A DNA stretch of 58,144 nt from Bacteroidales bacterium (lineage in GTDB: Bacteria; Bacteroidota; Bacteroidia; Bacteroidales; GCA-2748055). The position numbers were made by a program, and so were the translations under genes. The notes below the pieces were generated by a model. That model saw nothing but the letters and a program-made list of their open reading frames with translations, was not told the DNA's origin and made no database searches. The DNA lies in assembly GCA_021738565.1 (NCBI GenBank), contig JAIPBT010000025.1, positions 1 through 58,144 on the forward strand, given 5' to 3'. Every line of letters starts with the position of its first letter. The stretch's first letter is position 1. This document shows positions 35,282 to 44,720 of this stretch, in pieces.

Positions 35282-37110
35282 TCTTCTGTTTCCTCATCAT
35301 TCGTATTGCCGTTGCGTACATAATTTTCAAGCCATGTTCTTTTCACTTCTCCTGTCAGGTATTTTTCTATGACCAGGCTGGCAATGGGGGCAGCCCAGGT
35401 TCCTCCAAATCCCTCATTTTCAACATAAACTGCCAGGGCTATCTTCGGGTCGTCTTTGGGTGCAAATGCAATGAAGATGGAATGGTCTTCACCGTGCGGG
35501 TTCTCTGCAGTTCCTGTTTTACCGCAAACAGTGATATCCCGTATCCTGGCTATTCTTGCCGTGGACCCGGGTCCGCCGTTGACAGCCAGATCCATACCGT
35601 CTACTACGGGAACGAAATTTGAAGAATCAATGGTTGTAAAGTTTCTCCGGACAAATTCTTCATCGATGTGATCTTGTCCATCTATTTTTTTGATCAGGTG
35701 TGGAGTGATATAGTATCCGCGGTTTGCAATAGTGGCTGTCATATTGGCCATTTGGATGGGGGTGATCAGCAATTCTCCCTGTCCGATGGCCATGGATAAT
35801 ATGGTGAGAAAATTCCAGTGACCCTTACTGTAATACCGGTCGTAATAGGATGCTGTGGGAATATTGCCCTTCAGTTCGCTGGCAAAATCCAATCCCAGTT
35901 TCTCTCCGAATCCAAATGAGGTCACATGGTCTCTCCAGTGATTGAAACTTTCCTCGGTATTTTCATATCCGGGATTTTCCATGATCCTCCTGAATACATT
36001 ACAGAAATATGTATTGCAAGAATTTTGAATTCCCCCGATAAGGTCAAGGGGAGTCTCATGGTTATGGCAGCCGACGTGTATACCCCGGTAATAGAAGCCG
36101 TAGTCGCAATAGTAGGAAGTTTCCGTTGTGATAACACCTTCCTGCAAGCCCACGAGGGCGTTGATGGTCTTGAATGTTGATCCCGGTGGATACTGAGCCA
36201 TGACTGCCCTGTTGAACAATGGATTAAGTGTATCGGCAGATAATTTTTTGATGGTTGATCCAAGGTTCCTTCCGATCAGTAAATTGGGATTTACCGTGGG
36301 TGCGCTTACCATGGTTAGTATTTCCCCGGAGGACGGTTCGATGGCAACAACACTGCCAATAAATGGCTGCATAAGTGTTTCGGCATATTCCTGGATTTCT
36401 GCATCGAGGCTGATGGCAATATCTCTCCCTACTTTTACGGGCATATCATATTTCCCTTCCTCATAGGGACCAATGATCCTGTTGTGAACATCTTTCAGGT
36501 ATACTTTTAATCCTTTTTCACCCCTGAGCACCTCTTCATATGATTTTTCTATACCAATAACTCCGATATAATCGCCCGCGGAATAATAATCATCTGATTG
36601 TATGTTTTTTTCATTTACTTCTCCGATGTAACCCAGGACGTGCGATGCTATCGGTCGCGGATAGGTGCGTAGGGGTCTTGACTGGAGGGTGAAGCCGGGA
36701 AATTTATACATTTTCTCATGCAATACAGCTGCAATTTTAAATTCAACCTGTTTCATGAAAACAGAATTGATCCGCCAGGAATAATTTTTGGCACGGTTGA
36801 GCCGCTCCAGGAAGTTGTCCCTGCCAATACCCAGCAATGAGCAGAATTCCGTGGTATCAAATTCAGAGACATTGACCGGTGATACCATGACGTCATAGGC
36901 TGCCTGGTTTGAAACAAGCAGCTCCCCATTCCGGTCGTATATCAGTCCCCTGGAAGGATAGGTAACAACATGTCTCTGGCTGTTATTTTCAGCAGATACC
37001 TTGTATGACCTTTCAACGACCTGAAGCAGGAAAAGTTTTGTAATAAAAACAAGTCCGATTATGATCGCAATGGCAATAAAAACATACTTTCTGTTATCAA
37101 AATACTTCAT
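35278..37110 (-). CDS. mrdA: penicillin-binding protein 2 (class B PBP of the elongasome)
   Basis: The 610-residue protein has one N-terminal membrane anchor (about 8-28), a dimerisation/pedestal part (about 45-240, with YPSRGLIYDRNGELL), and a transpeptidase domain. The active-site Ser is about 311 in PPGSTFKT, the SxN motif is SCN (about 367), and KTGT lies near 528. It cross-links peptidoglycan during elongation with RodA. The gene abuts mreD directly (37110/37111) and overlaps rodA, so expression is coupled. Confidence 0.94.
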   Translation of the reverse strand: MKYFDNRKYVFIAIAIIIGLVFITKLFLLQVVERSYKVSAENNSQRHVVTYPSRGLIYDRNGELLVSNQAAYDVMVSPVNVSEFDTTEFCSLLGIGRDNFLERLNRAKNYSWRINSVFMKQVEFKIAAVLHEKMYKFPGFTLQSRPLRTYPRPIASHVLGYIGEVNEKNIQSDDYYSAGDYIGVIGIEKSYEEVLRGEKGLKVYLKDVHNRIIGPYEEGKYDMPVKVGRDIAISLDAEIQEYAETLMQPFIGSVVAIEPSSGEILTMVSAPTVNPNLLIGRNLGSTIKKLSADTLNPLFNRAVMAQYPPGSTFKTINALVGLQEGVITTETSYYCDYGFYYRGIHVGCHNHETPLDLIGGIQNSCNTYFCNVFRRIMENPGYENTEESFNHWRDHVTSFGFGEKLGLDFASELKGNIPTASYYDRYYSKGHWNFLTILSMAIGQGELLITPIQMANMTATIANRGYYITPHLIKKIDGQDHIDEEFVRRNFTTIDSSNFVPVVDGMDLAVNGGPGSTARIARIRDITVCGKTGTAENPHGEDHSIFIAFAPKDDPKIALAVYVENEGFGGTWAAPIASLVIEKYLTGEVKRTWLENYVRNGNTNDEETEE

Positions 37111-37617
37111 CTATTTCCTGAAGATAAAATACTGGCTCAAAATGATTGTTGCTGAGGTTAAGACCGTGCTGAGTACCACTCGAAGAAAGGTACTCAAAAA
37201 ATCCTGAAAGTTAAACACTTCAATATAGAACAGGGCCATGTGGTGGATGAAAGTAAGTATGAGGGTATAAATTGCAAACCAGTTGAACCCATAATAGTAG
37301 ATCCGGGGAAACGTCTCAGGCTCATATCCGTCCCTGGGAGCAAAAGTCTTAAGTATCCAGGGCCTGATGAACGCTATCAAAACTGTTGCTGCAGTGTGCA
37401 TGCCAAGGGTATTGGTGAAAAGATCGATACTGAGACCAAGCATGAAGCCACCCACAAGCAATACCCACCTGGGGGTTTCGAATGGCAACAGGAGGATAAA
37501 CAGGATGTAAAAATATGGATTCAGATACCCCCCCAACTGAATATTATCCATAACCAATACCTGGAAAAGAACAAGGATAAAAAACCTAACGATATTTCTG
37601 GTAGCGATCCGGATCAT
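37111..37617 (-). CDS. mreD: rod shape-determining protein MreD
   Basis: The 168-residue integral membrane protein has five predicted hydrophobic segments and the short MreD-like pattern FETPRWVLLVGGFMLGLSID near residues 45-65. It stabilises the MreBCD elongasome at the inner membrane. Its start overlaps the mreC stop by 4 bases. Identification rests partly on gene order, since MreD is poorly conserved. Confidence 0.85.
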   Translation of the reverse strand: MIRIATRNIVRFFILVLFQVLVMDNIQLGGYLNPYFYILFILLLPFETPRWVLLVGGFMLGLSIDLFTNTLGMHTAATVLIAFIRPWILKTFAPRDGYEPETFPRIYYYGFNWFAIYTLILTFIHHMALFYIEVFNFQDFLSTFLRVVLSTVLTSATIILSQYFIFRK

Positions 37618-38429
37618 TGTTCAAGTCTTGATTCAATTTCGTGCTGCTCCTGCTGGTTGAAGTTACTGATCACATTCACATAAAATAGAGAAAAGAAATT
37701 GGTTCCCAGCTCAACTTTGATCCTGTAGAAATTTCCTTCCTGCATTTCAAACTCCTCAATCGTTCCTACAAACCTTCCCTCCGGGAATATTGCAGAATAG
37801 CCGCTGGTTATGATCGTATCCCCGCCTGAAATTTCCGCATGCTGAGGTATTTCATTCAATATGGCAAATTCCGGGGATTGACCATCCCACAGAATGATGC
37901 CCACGTAATTGTTGTTTTTCAACCTGACACTTAAGCGAAAATCCCTGTTTATAACAGGAAGTACGGTGGAAAAATTTGCAGAACTTTCAAGTACGATACC
38001 CACAATGCCTTCTTCGCCGATTACTGCCATGTCCCTCCTGATTCCATGTTTCCTTCCTTTGTCAATGGTGATGTAATTGTATTGTTTGAAATGGGTGCTG
38101 TGCACAACGCGGGCAGTTGTATAAAGATATGATCCCTTTTTTTGAAACGTCGGGGAAGTAGCGGGATGTTGGTTTTCAATCTCACTGATCCGGTTCCTGA
38201 GACGTGTATTTTCCTTCACAAGGATCTCGTTGTTTTTCCTCAAGTAAAGGTATTCCCTGGCTCCTTCAATATTTTTATACAATGTTCCGGCTATTTCCCT
38301 GTTGAGGTTCACCAGTTTTGAATGCTGGTAGGCATTATGCCTGCTTAGCAGTGACAATGCCAATACTTCAAGCAGAATGAACAACAGCACATGGTAATAA
38401 TTCTTAAGCAGCCAGAGAATTTCTCTCAT
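37614..38429 (-). CDS. mreC: rod shape-determining protein MreC
   Basis: The 271-residue protein has a membrane anchor (about 13-30, HVLLFILLEVLALSLL), a coiled-coil segment (about 40-85), and a periplasmic beta-domain with the family motifs YITIDKGRKHGI, DMAVIGEEGIVGIV and VLPVINRDFRLSVRL. It links MreB, MreD and PBP2 at the membrane. The length is typical for Bacteroidota. It lies 18 bases after mreB. Confidence 0.92.
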   Translation of the reverse strand: MREILWLLKNYYHVLLFILLEVLALSLLSRHNAYQHSKLVNLNREIAGTLYKNIEGAREYLYLRKNNEILVKENTRLRNRISEIENQHPATSPTFQKKGSYLYTTARVVHSTHFKQYNYITIDKGRKHGIRRDMAVIGEEGIVGIVLESSANFSTVLPVINRDFRLSVRLKNNNYVGIILWDGQSPEFAILNEIPQHAEISGGDTIITSGYSAIFPEGRFVGTIEEFEMQEGNFYRIKVELGTNFFSLFYVNVISNFNQQEQHEIESRLEQ

Positions 38430-38447
38430 AAGAGCACTTCAGGTTTG

Positions 38448-39467
38448 TTATTTCATAAGGAATGGGAATTTGTCAACATTCTTAAGTGCAATGCCCGTTC
38501 CCCTTGCCACTGCCTGTAAAGGATCCTCTGCAATATGAAAGGGAATGGATATTTTATCCGACAGTCTTTTATCCAGGCCCCGAAGCAAAGCGCCTCCACC
38601 GGCAAGATAGATGCCCCTTGCAACAATATCTGCATACAATTCCGGCGGTGTCTGCTCGAGAACGGACAGAATCGCGGTTTCAATTTTTGATAGCGATTTA
38701 TCCAGGCAATGAGCTATCTCCTGGTATGAAATCGGAATTTCAATGGGCATTGCAGTCATCAGGTTCGGTCCCCTTACATTGAAATCAGTCGGAGGATCTT
38801 TCAGCTCAGGCAATGCAGATCCCACATGGATTTTGATTTCTTCAGCAGTTCGTTCTCCTATCTTTATGTTGTGCTGGTGGCGCATGTAGGTCTGGATGTC
38901 CATGGTGAAACCATCTCCGGCGATCCTGATGGACTGGTTGCAGACTATACCGCCCAGGGCAATGACTGCAATTTCCGTTGTTCCCCCTCCAATATCCACC
39001 ACCATGATACCATCAGGCGCCTCTACATCAAGCCCGATACCTATGGCCGCTGCCATGGGTTCGAAGATCATATGAACATCACGTCCTCCAGCATGCTCCG
39101 AAGAGTCTCGTACAGCCCTTATTTCGACCTCTGTGCTGCCGGAGGGGATACAAACAACCATTTTCAGAGAAGGGGTGAATAATCTCTTTTTCTGATTGAT
39201 CATTTTTATCATACCCCTGATCATTTGTTCGGCAGCATGGAAATCTGCTATAACACCGTCCCTGAGCGGACGTATGGTTTTTATGTTTTCGTGTGTTTTT
39301 CCATGCATCTGCCTGGCTTTTTCTCCAATGGCTATGAGTTTTCCTGTATGCTGATCGATTGCTACGATGGAGGGTTCATTCACTACAACCTTGTCATTGT
39401 GAATGATGATAGTATTTGCAGTACCAAGGTCAATCGCAAGTTCCTGCTGAAATGAAAAGAATCCCAT
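38448..39467 (-). CDS. mreB: rod shape-determining protein MreB, bacterial actin
   Basis: The 339-residue actin-family ATPase begins MGFFSFQQELAIDLGTANTI, with the phosphate-1 loop DLGTANT. The phosphate-2 motif is MVVDIGGGTTEIAVI and the adenosine motif is GIYLAGGGALLRGLD. It forms the membrane-bound filaments that orient sidewall synthesis by the PBP2-RodA pair encoded in the same operon. It lies 20 bases after purH. Presence of the full set predicts rod-shaped cells. Confidence 0.96.
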   Translation of the reverse strand: MGFFSFQQELAIDLGTANTIIIHNDKVVVNEPSIVAIDQHTGKLIAIGEKARQMHGKTHENIKTIRPLRDGVIADFHAAEQMIRGMIKMINQKKRLFTPSLKMVVCIPSGSTEVEIRAVRDSSEHAGGRDVHMIFEPMAAAIGIGLDVEAPDGIMVVDIGGGTTEIAVIALGGIVCNQSIRIAGDGFTMDIQTYMRHQHNIKIGERTAEEIKIHVGSALPELKDPPTDFNVRGPNLMTAMPIEIPISYQEIAHCLDKSLSKIETAILSVLEQTPPELYADIVARGIYLAGGGALLRGLDKRLSDKISIPFHIAEDPLQAVARGTGIALKNVDKFPFLMK

Positions 39468-39487
39468 GTATTTCCTGTTATGTTGTT

Positions 39488-41011
39488 TTAATGTTTAAAA
39501 TGTCTGAACCCCGTGAATACCATGCTCATGTTGTGAGCGTCACAGTAATCAATGCTTTCCTGGTCGCGTTTTGATCCACCGGGCTGTATCACTGCAATGA
39601 TCCCGGCTTTGTTCGCAATTTCAACAGAGTCGGCGAAAGGAAAGAATGCATCTGAAGCCATCACCGCGCCCTCAAGGTCAAATTCAAAGCCCCGGGCTTT
39701 CTCTATGGCCTGTTTCAATGCATCAATTCTTGATGTTTGGCCTACCCCGGAAGCAAGGAGTTGTTCTCCTTTCGCCAGAACAATTGCATTTGATTTGGTA
39801 TGTTTCACAAGCTTGTTGGCGAAAAGCAGGTCATTTACCTGCGCATCTGAAGGACTTTCTTTGGTGACAACCCTGAGTTCTTCAGCCATTTCAAGCTTGG
39901 TGTCCCTGTCCTGTTGAATAAAACCATTCAGCACCGTTCTGATGCTTTTTACCTGCAATTTCCGGTGCTTTTGAACCAGCAGTATCCTGTTCTTCTTCTG
40001 TTTCAGTATTTCTATGGCGTCATCATCATATCCGGGAGCAATGGATACTTCAAAAAATATCTTATTCATCTCATCTGCTGTTGTAGCATCTATTTCCCTG
40101 TTGGTTACCAGGATGCCGCCGAAAGCCGAAACCGGGTCTCCTGCAAGTGCATCTTTCCAGGCTTGTGTAAGGTTTTCCCTGGAGGCCACACCGCATGCAT
40201 TGTTGTGCTTCAACACTGCAAAGGTGGTTTTGTCAAAATCTCCGATAAGGCTGACAGCTGCATCTATGTCAAGCAGGTTGTTGTAAGAGATCTCCCTTCC
40301 CCACAACTGATCAAACATACTTTCAAAGCGACCAAAGAAGAGACCTTCCTGGTGGGGATTCTCACCATACCGCAATTCTTTTGATTGTTGAACACTCAGT
40401 TTAAGAGCGCTTCCTGCACCACCATCGAAATGGTTAAAAATCGTACTGTCGTAATGGGAGGAGATGTTAAAAGCCTCTTTTGCAAATAGCTTTCTCTGCT
40501 CAATTGTGGTTTCCCCGTTTGCATTGGTAAGGAGTTCCAGGAGTTGGTCGTATTGATCCCTTGATGAGACTACGAGAACATCTTTGTAATTTTTTGCGGC
40601 GGCACGGATCAGGGAAATTCCTCCTATATCTATCTTTTCAATGATTTCCTGTTCAGATGCTCCTGAAGTCAGCGTGACTTCAAACGGATACAGGTCTACA
40701 ATGACAAGGTCAATTTCGGGAATGCCGTATTGATCGAGCTGTGACCTGTCGTCATTGTTCTCACGCCGGGAAAGTATGCCTCCAAAAACCTTGGGATGCA
40801 GCGTTTTAACCCGGCCTCCAAGTATGGATGGGTAATCTGTAAGTGATTCAACTGATGTAACCTCAATGCCTTGCTTCTCAATAAAATCTTTTGTCCCCCC
40901 CGTGGAATAAAGCCGAACACCGAATTCATTAAGTTTGCTGACAATTGATTCAAGTTTCTCTTTATTAAAAACTGAGACCAGGGCCGACCGGATTTTTTTA
41001 TTTGTGCTCAT
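39488..41011 (-). CDS. purH: bifunctional AICAR formyltransferase / IMP cyclohydrolase PurH
   Basis: The 507-residue enzyme does the last two steps of purine synthesis. The N-terminal MGS-like cyclohydrolase domain (about 1-195) has SVFNKEKLESIV, STGGTKDFIE and GGRVKTLHPKVFGGIL. The C-terminal formyltransferase domain has ELRYGENPHQEG, NNLLDIDAAVSL, LKHNNACG, GDPVSAFGGI and SDAFFPFADSVE. All key motifs and the normal length are present. It heads the mre operon, an arrangement seen in related Bacteroidota. Confidence 0.96.
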   Translation of the reverse strand: MSTNKKIRSALVSVFNKEKLESIVSKLNEFGVRLYSTGGTKDFIEKQGIEVTSVESLTDYPSILGGRVKTLHPKVFGGILSRRENNDDRSQLDQYGIPEIDLVIVDLYPFEVTLTSGASEQEIIEKIDIGGISLIRAAAKNYKDVLVVSSRDQYDQLLELLTNANGETTIEQRKLFAKEAFNISSHYDSTIFNHFDGGAGSALKLSVQQSKELRYGENPHQEGLFFGRFESMFDQLWGREISYNNLLDIDAAVSLIGDFDKTTFAVLKHNNACGVASRENLTQAWKDALAGDPVSAFGGILVTNREIDATTADEMNKIFFEVSIAPGYDDDAIEILKQKKNRILLVQKHRKLQVKSIRTVLNGFIQQDRDTKLEMAEELRVVTKESPSDAQVNDLLFANKLVKHTKSNAIVLAKGEQLLASGVGQTSRIDALKQAIEKARGFEFDLEGAVMASDAFFPFADSVEIANKAGIIAVIQPGGSKRDQESIDYCDAHNMSMVFTGFRHFKH

Positions 41012-41134
41012 GAATAATAATTAAATGTTGAAGGTGTTAGTAATTTTGGGCTTGTGAATGTAATTATTTTATGCTTTTTGAACAATTAGGATGATGTAAA
41101 TAACGAATGTTCTATCTTGCATAAAATTACCGTG

Positions 41135-41142
41135 CAAAAATA
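41135..41142 (-). promoter_or_regulatory. -7 box candidate upstream of purH
   Basis: On the minus strand, TATTTTTG matches TAnnTTTG. It lies 123 bases before the purH start and no -33 TTTG is found at 19-21 bases. If real, the purH-mre transcript has a long AT-rich leader. Confidence 0.35.
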
Positions 41143-41174
41143 GCAAACCTTTTCTAGTTCTTAATACAGGTATA

Positions 41175-42431
41175 ATGATTATTTTCAGATTGTTTTGGGA
41201 AAGCATGATCATGGCATTCCACACTTTCAGGGGGAATAAGCTTCGCTCTGCCCTGACCCTTCTTGGCATTACCATTGGAATTTTTGCTATTATATCGGTT
41301 TTTACGGCAGTTGATTCCCTTGAAATGAATGTGCGTGAAAGTGTGTCATCACTCGGGGATGACGTGGTATACATACAAAAATGGCCATGGGCGCCGGAGG
41401 ATGGAGAGGAGTATGCATGGTGGAAATACCTGAACCGCCCGCTGGTTACCATGGAGGAGAATGAGATCATCAGGGAAAAATCCCATCTTACCTACGAATC
41501 ATGCTTTGTGACCGATGTGCGGAAGGCAGTTCAATATAAAAACAACAGCGCTGCCAATATCACTGTTTTGGGTGTTTCAGAAGGTTTTCAGAACATCCGT
41601 TCTTTTGAAATTGAAAATGGCCGGTATTTTTCTCCTTTTGAGGTTTCAGGAGGAAGGAACATTGCAGTTCTTGGATCTGAGCTTGCGGCAGATCTTTTTG
41701 AGGAGATGGATCCTGTGGGCCGGGATTTCAAGATCGGAGGATTCAAGGTTACAGCAATAGGCGTAACCAAAAAGGAGGGCAAGGGGACGTTCGATGATAA
41801 CAACCTGGATGAATTGATAATTGTACCCGTTCATTTCATGAGAAACCTTGTGGATCTTAAAAGTGAGAATGCCTCCCCCCAGATCTGGGTAAAGGCAAAG
41901 GAGGGGGTTTCTGTTGATGATCTTTCAGCAGAGGTTACATCCATCCTTCGATCGGTCAGGCGGCTTAAACCCCAGGATGATAATAATTTTGCATTGAACC
42001 AGACAAGCATTATCAATAACCAGCTTGACCAGATTTTCAGGGTGATCAACATTGCGGGGTTTTTTATCGGTATCTTTTCAATCATTGTTGGCGGATTCGG
42101 TATTGCCAACATCATGTTTGTCTCTGTCAAGGAGAGAACACACCTGATCGGCATAGAAAAAGCGATCGGCGCCAAGAATTATTTCATACTGATGGAATTC
42201 CTGATAGAATCGATTGTTCTTTCACTGGTTGGAGGTATTGCAGGGCTGCTGATCATCGCTTTACTTACCCTTGGAATTAACCTTGCAAGTGACTTTACCA
42301 TGTATCTTACATTTGGCAATATATTGCGCGGAATTGTTATTTCAACAGTGATCGGACTGGTAAGTGGTTTTGCCCCTGCATGGCAGGCTGCGCGTATGAG
42401 TCCTGTTGAAGCGATCAATACCACATTCTAG
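41175..42431 (+). CDS. ABC transporter permease, MacB/FtsX-like
   Basis: The 418-residue protein has a first membrane helix (about 25-45, ALTLLGITIGIFAIISVFTAV), a periplasmic MacB-type domain (about 46-280), and three C-terminal helices (about 295-400, with IANIMFVSVKERT-IGIEKAIGA). The ending AWQAARMSPVEAI is typical of the FtsX/MacB permeases. It would act with an ATPase and often a membrane-fusion protein in export or mechanotransmission, but neither is adjacent. It is divergent from purH and converges on mgtE with stops overlapping by 4 bases. Confidence 0.88.
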   Translation: MIIFRLFWESMIMAFHTFRGNKLRSALTLLGITIGIFAIISVFTAVDSLEMNVRESVSSLGDDVVYIQKWPWAPEDGEEYAWWKYLNRPLVTMEENEIIREKSHLTYESCFVTDVRKAVQYKNNSAANITVLGVSEGFQNIRSFEIENGRYFSPFEVSGGRNIAVLGSELAADLFEEMDPVGRDFKIGGFKVTAIGVTKKEGKGTFDDNNLDELIIVPVHFMRNLVDLKSENASPQIWVKAKEGVSVDDLSAEVTSILRSVRRLKPQDDNNFALNQTSIINNQLDQIFRVINIAGFFIGIFSIIVGGFGIANIMFVSVKERTHLIGIEKAIGAKNYFILMEFLIESIVLSLVGGIAGLLIIALLTLGINLASDFTMYLTFGNILRGIVISTVIGLVSGFAPAWQAARMSPVEAINTTF

Positions 42432-43792
42432 ATAACAAACACATCATAGAGGATCCTTCCCATCAGGAAGTAAACAAACAGTCCCATAATATCATTTGTC
42501 GTGGTTATGAAAGGTCCGGTGGCAAGCGCGGGATCAAGTTTCATTCTGTTTAATAAAAGGGGAATCATTGTTCCAAACAGGGCGGCAAAGTTGATCACCA
42601 CAAAAAGTGATATGCTTACCGTATATGTCAGGGCAAGTCCCTGTTTCATGATCAGGTTATAAAGAAATAACATGACTGATAAAATGATCCCGTTCATCAA
42701 TGCAACGGTAAATTCTTTTAAAAGTTTTTTGAATGTGCTTTCCAGACCCAGGCTGTTGTTTGCCAGCCCCTGTACGATTATTGCTGATGACTGTATCCCA
42801 ACATTTCCTGCCATGGCAGCGATCAGGGGAATGAAAAAGGCCATTTCCGGGTTCAGCTTAATGTCGCTTTCAAATTGGGATATCAATGCAGCGACCAATA
42901 CCCCGCCAATGAGTCCGATGATCAGCCAGGGCAGCCGGGCTCTCGACAACCTCAGTGGGGAGTCGGTGGTTTCGACATCTGAAGAAATACCGGAAGCCAT
43001 CTGGTAATCCTTTTCTGCTTCATCCCTGATAAAATCAACGATGTCGTCAATTGTAATGCGTCCCAACAGGCGACCGATGCTGTCAACAACAGGCAAAACA
43101 ACAAGGTCATACTTGTCCATGATCTGTGCCACCTCTTCTGCAGCCGTATCTGAAGACACATATCGAATCTCCTTTTCAAAGATGTCCTTCACAATGGTGC
43201 TGCTGGATGAGATCAGCATGGCCTTCAGGGAGACAATCCCGGTTAATATGTTATCGTCGTTGATTACATAGATGTAAAAGATGTCGTCAACATTCTCTGC
43301 CTGTTTTCGCATCTCCCTAAGGCAGGTGGTAAGGCTCCAGTTCTCGTTGACCTTGATCAGCTCTTTGGCCATGATACCGCCGGCAGTGTCTTCGTCGTAG
43401 GACAGAAGGTCAACAATATCACCAGCCTGCTCCACATCTTTGATCTGCCTGAGTACCTCCTGTTTGGTCTCCTCATCGAGGTTTGCCAGCACATCGGCGG
43501 CATCATCGGATTCCATGTGGTTGATGAACTGGCTGGCAATCAGTTCGGCGGGGAGCGATTTAAGGAACCGTTCCCTGTCGTCTTCTTCAAGCTCTGCCAA
43601 TACATCCGATGCGATCTCAGGATCAATGATCATGTAGAGGTATTTTACCTCTTCGATATCCAGTTCTTCGTAAAGTTCAGCAATATCAACCGGGTGAAAG
43701 TCCTGCAATAATTCAAGTGCAGCCCTGTCATCTTTTGCTTCGATGATGGCTCTCAATTCGTTAATAAACTCTCTTGATAGTTCCGGATTCAT
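42428..43792 (-). CDS. mgtE: magnesium transporter MgtE
   Basis: The 454-residue protein has the cytoplasmic N domain (about 1-130, ELLQDFHPVDIAELYEEL, MESDDAADVLANLDEET), a pair of CBS domains (about 135-260) and five membrane helices (about 285-454), including MAGNVGIQSSAIIVQGLA, the conserved pore-region sequence of the family. The CBS and N domains sense Mg2+ and gate the channel. The length and order are normal. It is the second gene after rsmA on the minus strand, 69 bases apart, with a hairpin element between. Confidence 0.95.
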   Translation of the reverse strand: MNPELSREFINELRAIIEAKDDRAALELLQDFHPVDIAELYEELDIEEVKYLYMIIDPEIASDVLAELEEDDRERFLKSLPAELIASQFINHMESDDAADVLANLDEETKQEVLRQIKDVEQAGDIVDLLSYDEDTAGGIMAKELIKVNENWSLTTCLREMRKQAENVDDIFYIYVINDDNILTGIVSLKAMLISSSSTIVKDIFEKEIRYVSSDTAAEEVAQIMDKYDLVVLPVVDSIGRLLGRITIDDIVDFIRDEAEKDYQMASGISSDVETTDSPLRLSRARLPWLIIGLIGGVLVAALISQFESDIKLNPEMAFFIPLIAAMAGNVGIQSSAIIVQGLANNSLGLESTFKKLLKEFTVALMNGIILSVMLFLYNLIMKQGLALTYTVSISLFVVINFAALFGTMIPLLLNRMKLDPALATGPFITTTNDIMGLFVYFLMGRILYDVFVI

Positions 43793-43803
43793 GATTGATC
43801 AGG

Positions 43804-43855
43804 TTTTAATCCTCCTTCGCGTTCCGCTACGGAGGACGCGTAGGAAGAGGTTTAA
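43804..43855. repeat. imperfect palindromic element between rsmA and mgtE
   Basis: Nested complementary words form a long hairpin: CCG-CTA-CGG at the tip, CGCGT with ACGCG around it, then CCTC with GAGG and TTAA with TTTAA outside. There is no T run, so it is not a simple terminator. The GC-rich composition stands out from the spacer. It may attenuate or process the rsmA-mgtE transcript. Confidence 0.55.
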
Positions 43856-43861
43856 TGCCAT

Positions 43862-44641
43862 TTATTGATGACTTTTCAGCCTTGGTGCAGACCAGTTTGT
43901 CAGTTCAACAAATTCATCAACTCCCAGTTGCTCTGGTCTCTTAAACAAGAGTTCGTTTTCGCCATCCAAATTTAACAAAATTGTTTTTAAGGAGTTTTTA
44001 ATGGTTTTTCTTCGCTGGTTGAAGGTGGTTTTTACAATTTTCAAAAACAATTCCTCGTTGCAGGCAAGGTGCTTATTGTCATTCCTCTTAAGGGTGATTA
44101 CTGATGAAATTACTTTCGGCGGTGGAAAAAAGGAGCCCGGCTTGACATTGAACTCGTGTCGGACATCAAAATATGCCTGGAGAATTACAGAAAGAATACC
44201 GTAAGTCCTCGAACCGGGGGGTGAGACAATCCTTTGGGCTACCTCTTTCTGGATCATACAGGTCACGGAAAGTATATGTTGCCTGTTGTTAAGTACTTTA
44301 AAAAATATCTGGCTTGAAATATTGTAGGGGAAGTTCCCGATGATGTGCCACCTGTCGGAGTGAATGACCTCACTGTCCATTTTAAGAAAGTCCTGGTGGA
44401 TGAAATGGTGCCTTTTCTCCGGATATTTCTTTCCGAGGTAAAGGATCGCGTCCCTGTCGATATCCACAGCAAGGAATTTTTTTGTTTTGATCGACAACAG
44501 GTGACCGGTTAATATGCCCTTGCCCGGCCCTATCTCCATTACCGATATATCGTCATCATCCGGCAGAAGCCGGGCGATGCGTCCTGCTATACGGTCGTCA
44601 GTTAAAAAATGCTGGCCGAGGTACTTTTTGGGAGATACCAT
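43862..44641 (-). CDS. rsmA: 16S rRNA (adenine1518/1519-N6) dimethyltransferase KsgA
   Basis: The 259-residue SAM-dependent enzyme starts MVSPKKYLGQHFLTD, the conserved family opening. It carries MEIGPGKGILTGHLL as the SAM-binding loop, LAVDIDRDAILYL, and NFPYNISSQIFF as the catalytic N(L/F)PY motif. FNQRRKTIKNSLK near the C-terminus is also typical. It dimethylates two adenines in helix 45 during small-subunit assembly. Length is normal. It is divergent from the thioesterase gene. Confidence 0.95.
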   Translation of the reverse strand: MVSPKKYLGQHFLTDDRIAGRIARLLPDDDDISVMEIGPGKGILTGHLLSIKTKKFLAVDIDRDAILYLGKKYPEKRHHFIHQDFLKMDSEVIHSDRWHIIGNFPYNISSQIFFKVLNNRQHILSVTCMIQKEVAQRIVSPPGSRTYGILSVILQAYFDVRHEFNVKPGSFFPPPKVISSVITLKRNDNKHLACNEELFLKIVKTTFNQRRKTIKNSLKTILLNLDGENELLFKRPEQLGVDEFVELTNWSAPRLKSHQ

Positions 44642-44686
44642 GCATATGAATTTTCAGCATAAAAATGATAAGCAATTTATAAATAT

Positions 44687-44694
44687 TAAATTTG
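44687..44694 (+). promoter_or_regulatory. -7 box of the thioesterase gene
   Basis: TAAATTTG matches TAnnTTTG and lies 26 bases before ATG 44721. No -33 box is seen. Its place supports the start at 44721 rather than the earlier ATG at 44646. Confidence 0.45.
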
Positions 44695-44720
44695 AAAGTT
44701 CACCCAATACAGATTCAATC

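Noticed and set aside
44514-44720. N-terminal extension of the thioesterase frame
   Set aside because: The extra residues overlap the rsmA coding region antisense and have no similarity; the conserved start is at 44721 and a -7 box lies just before it.
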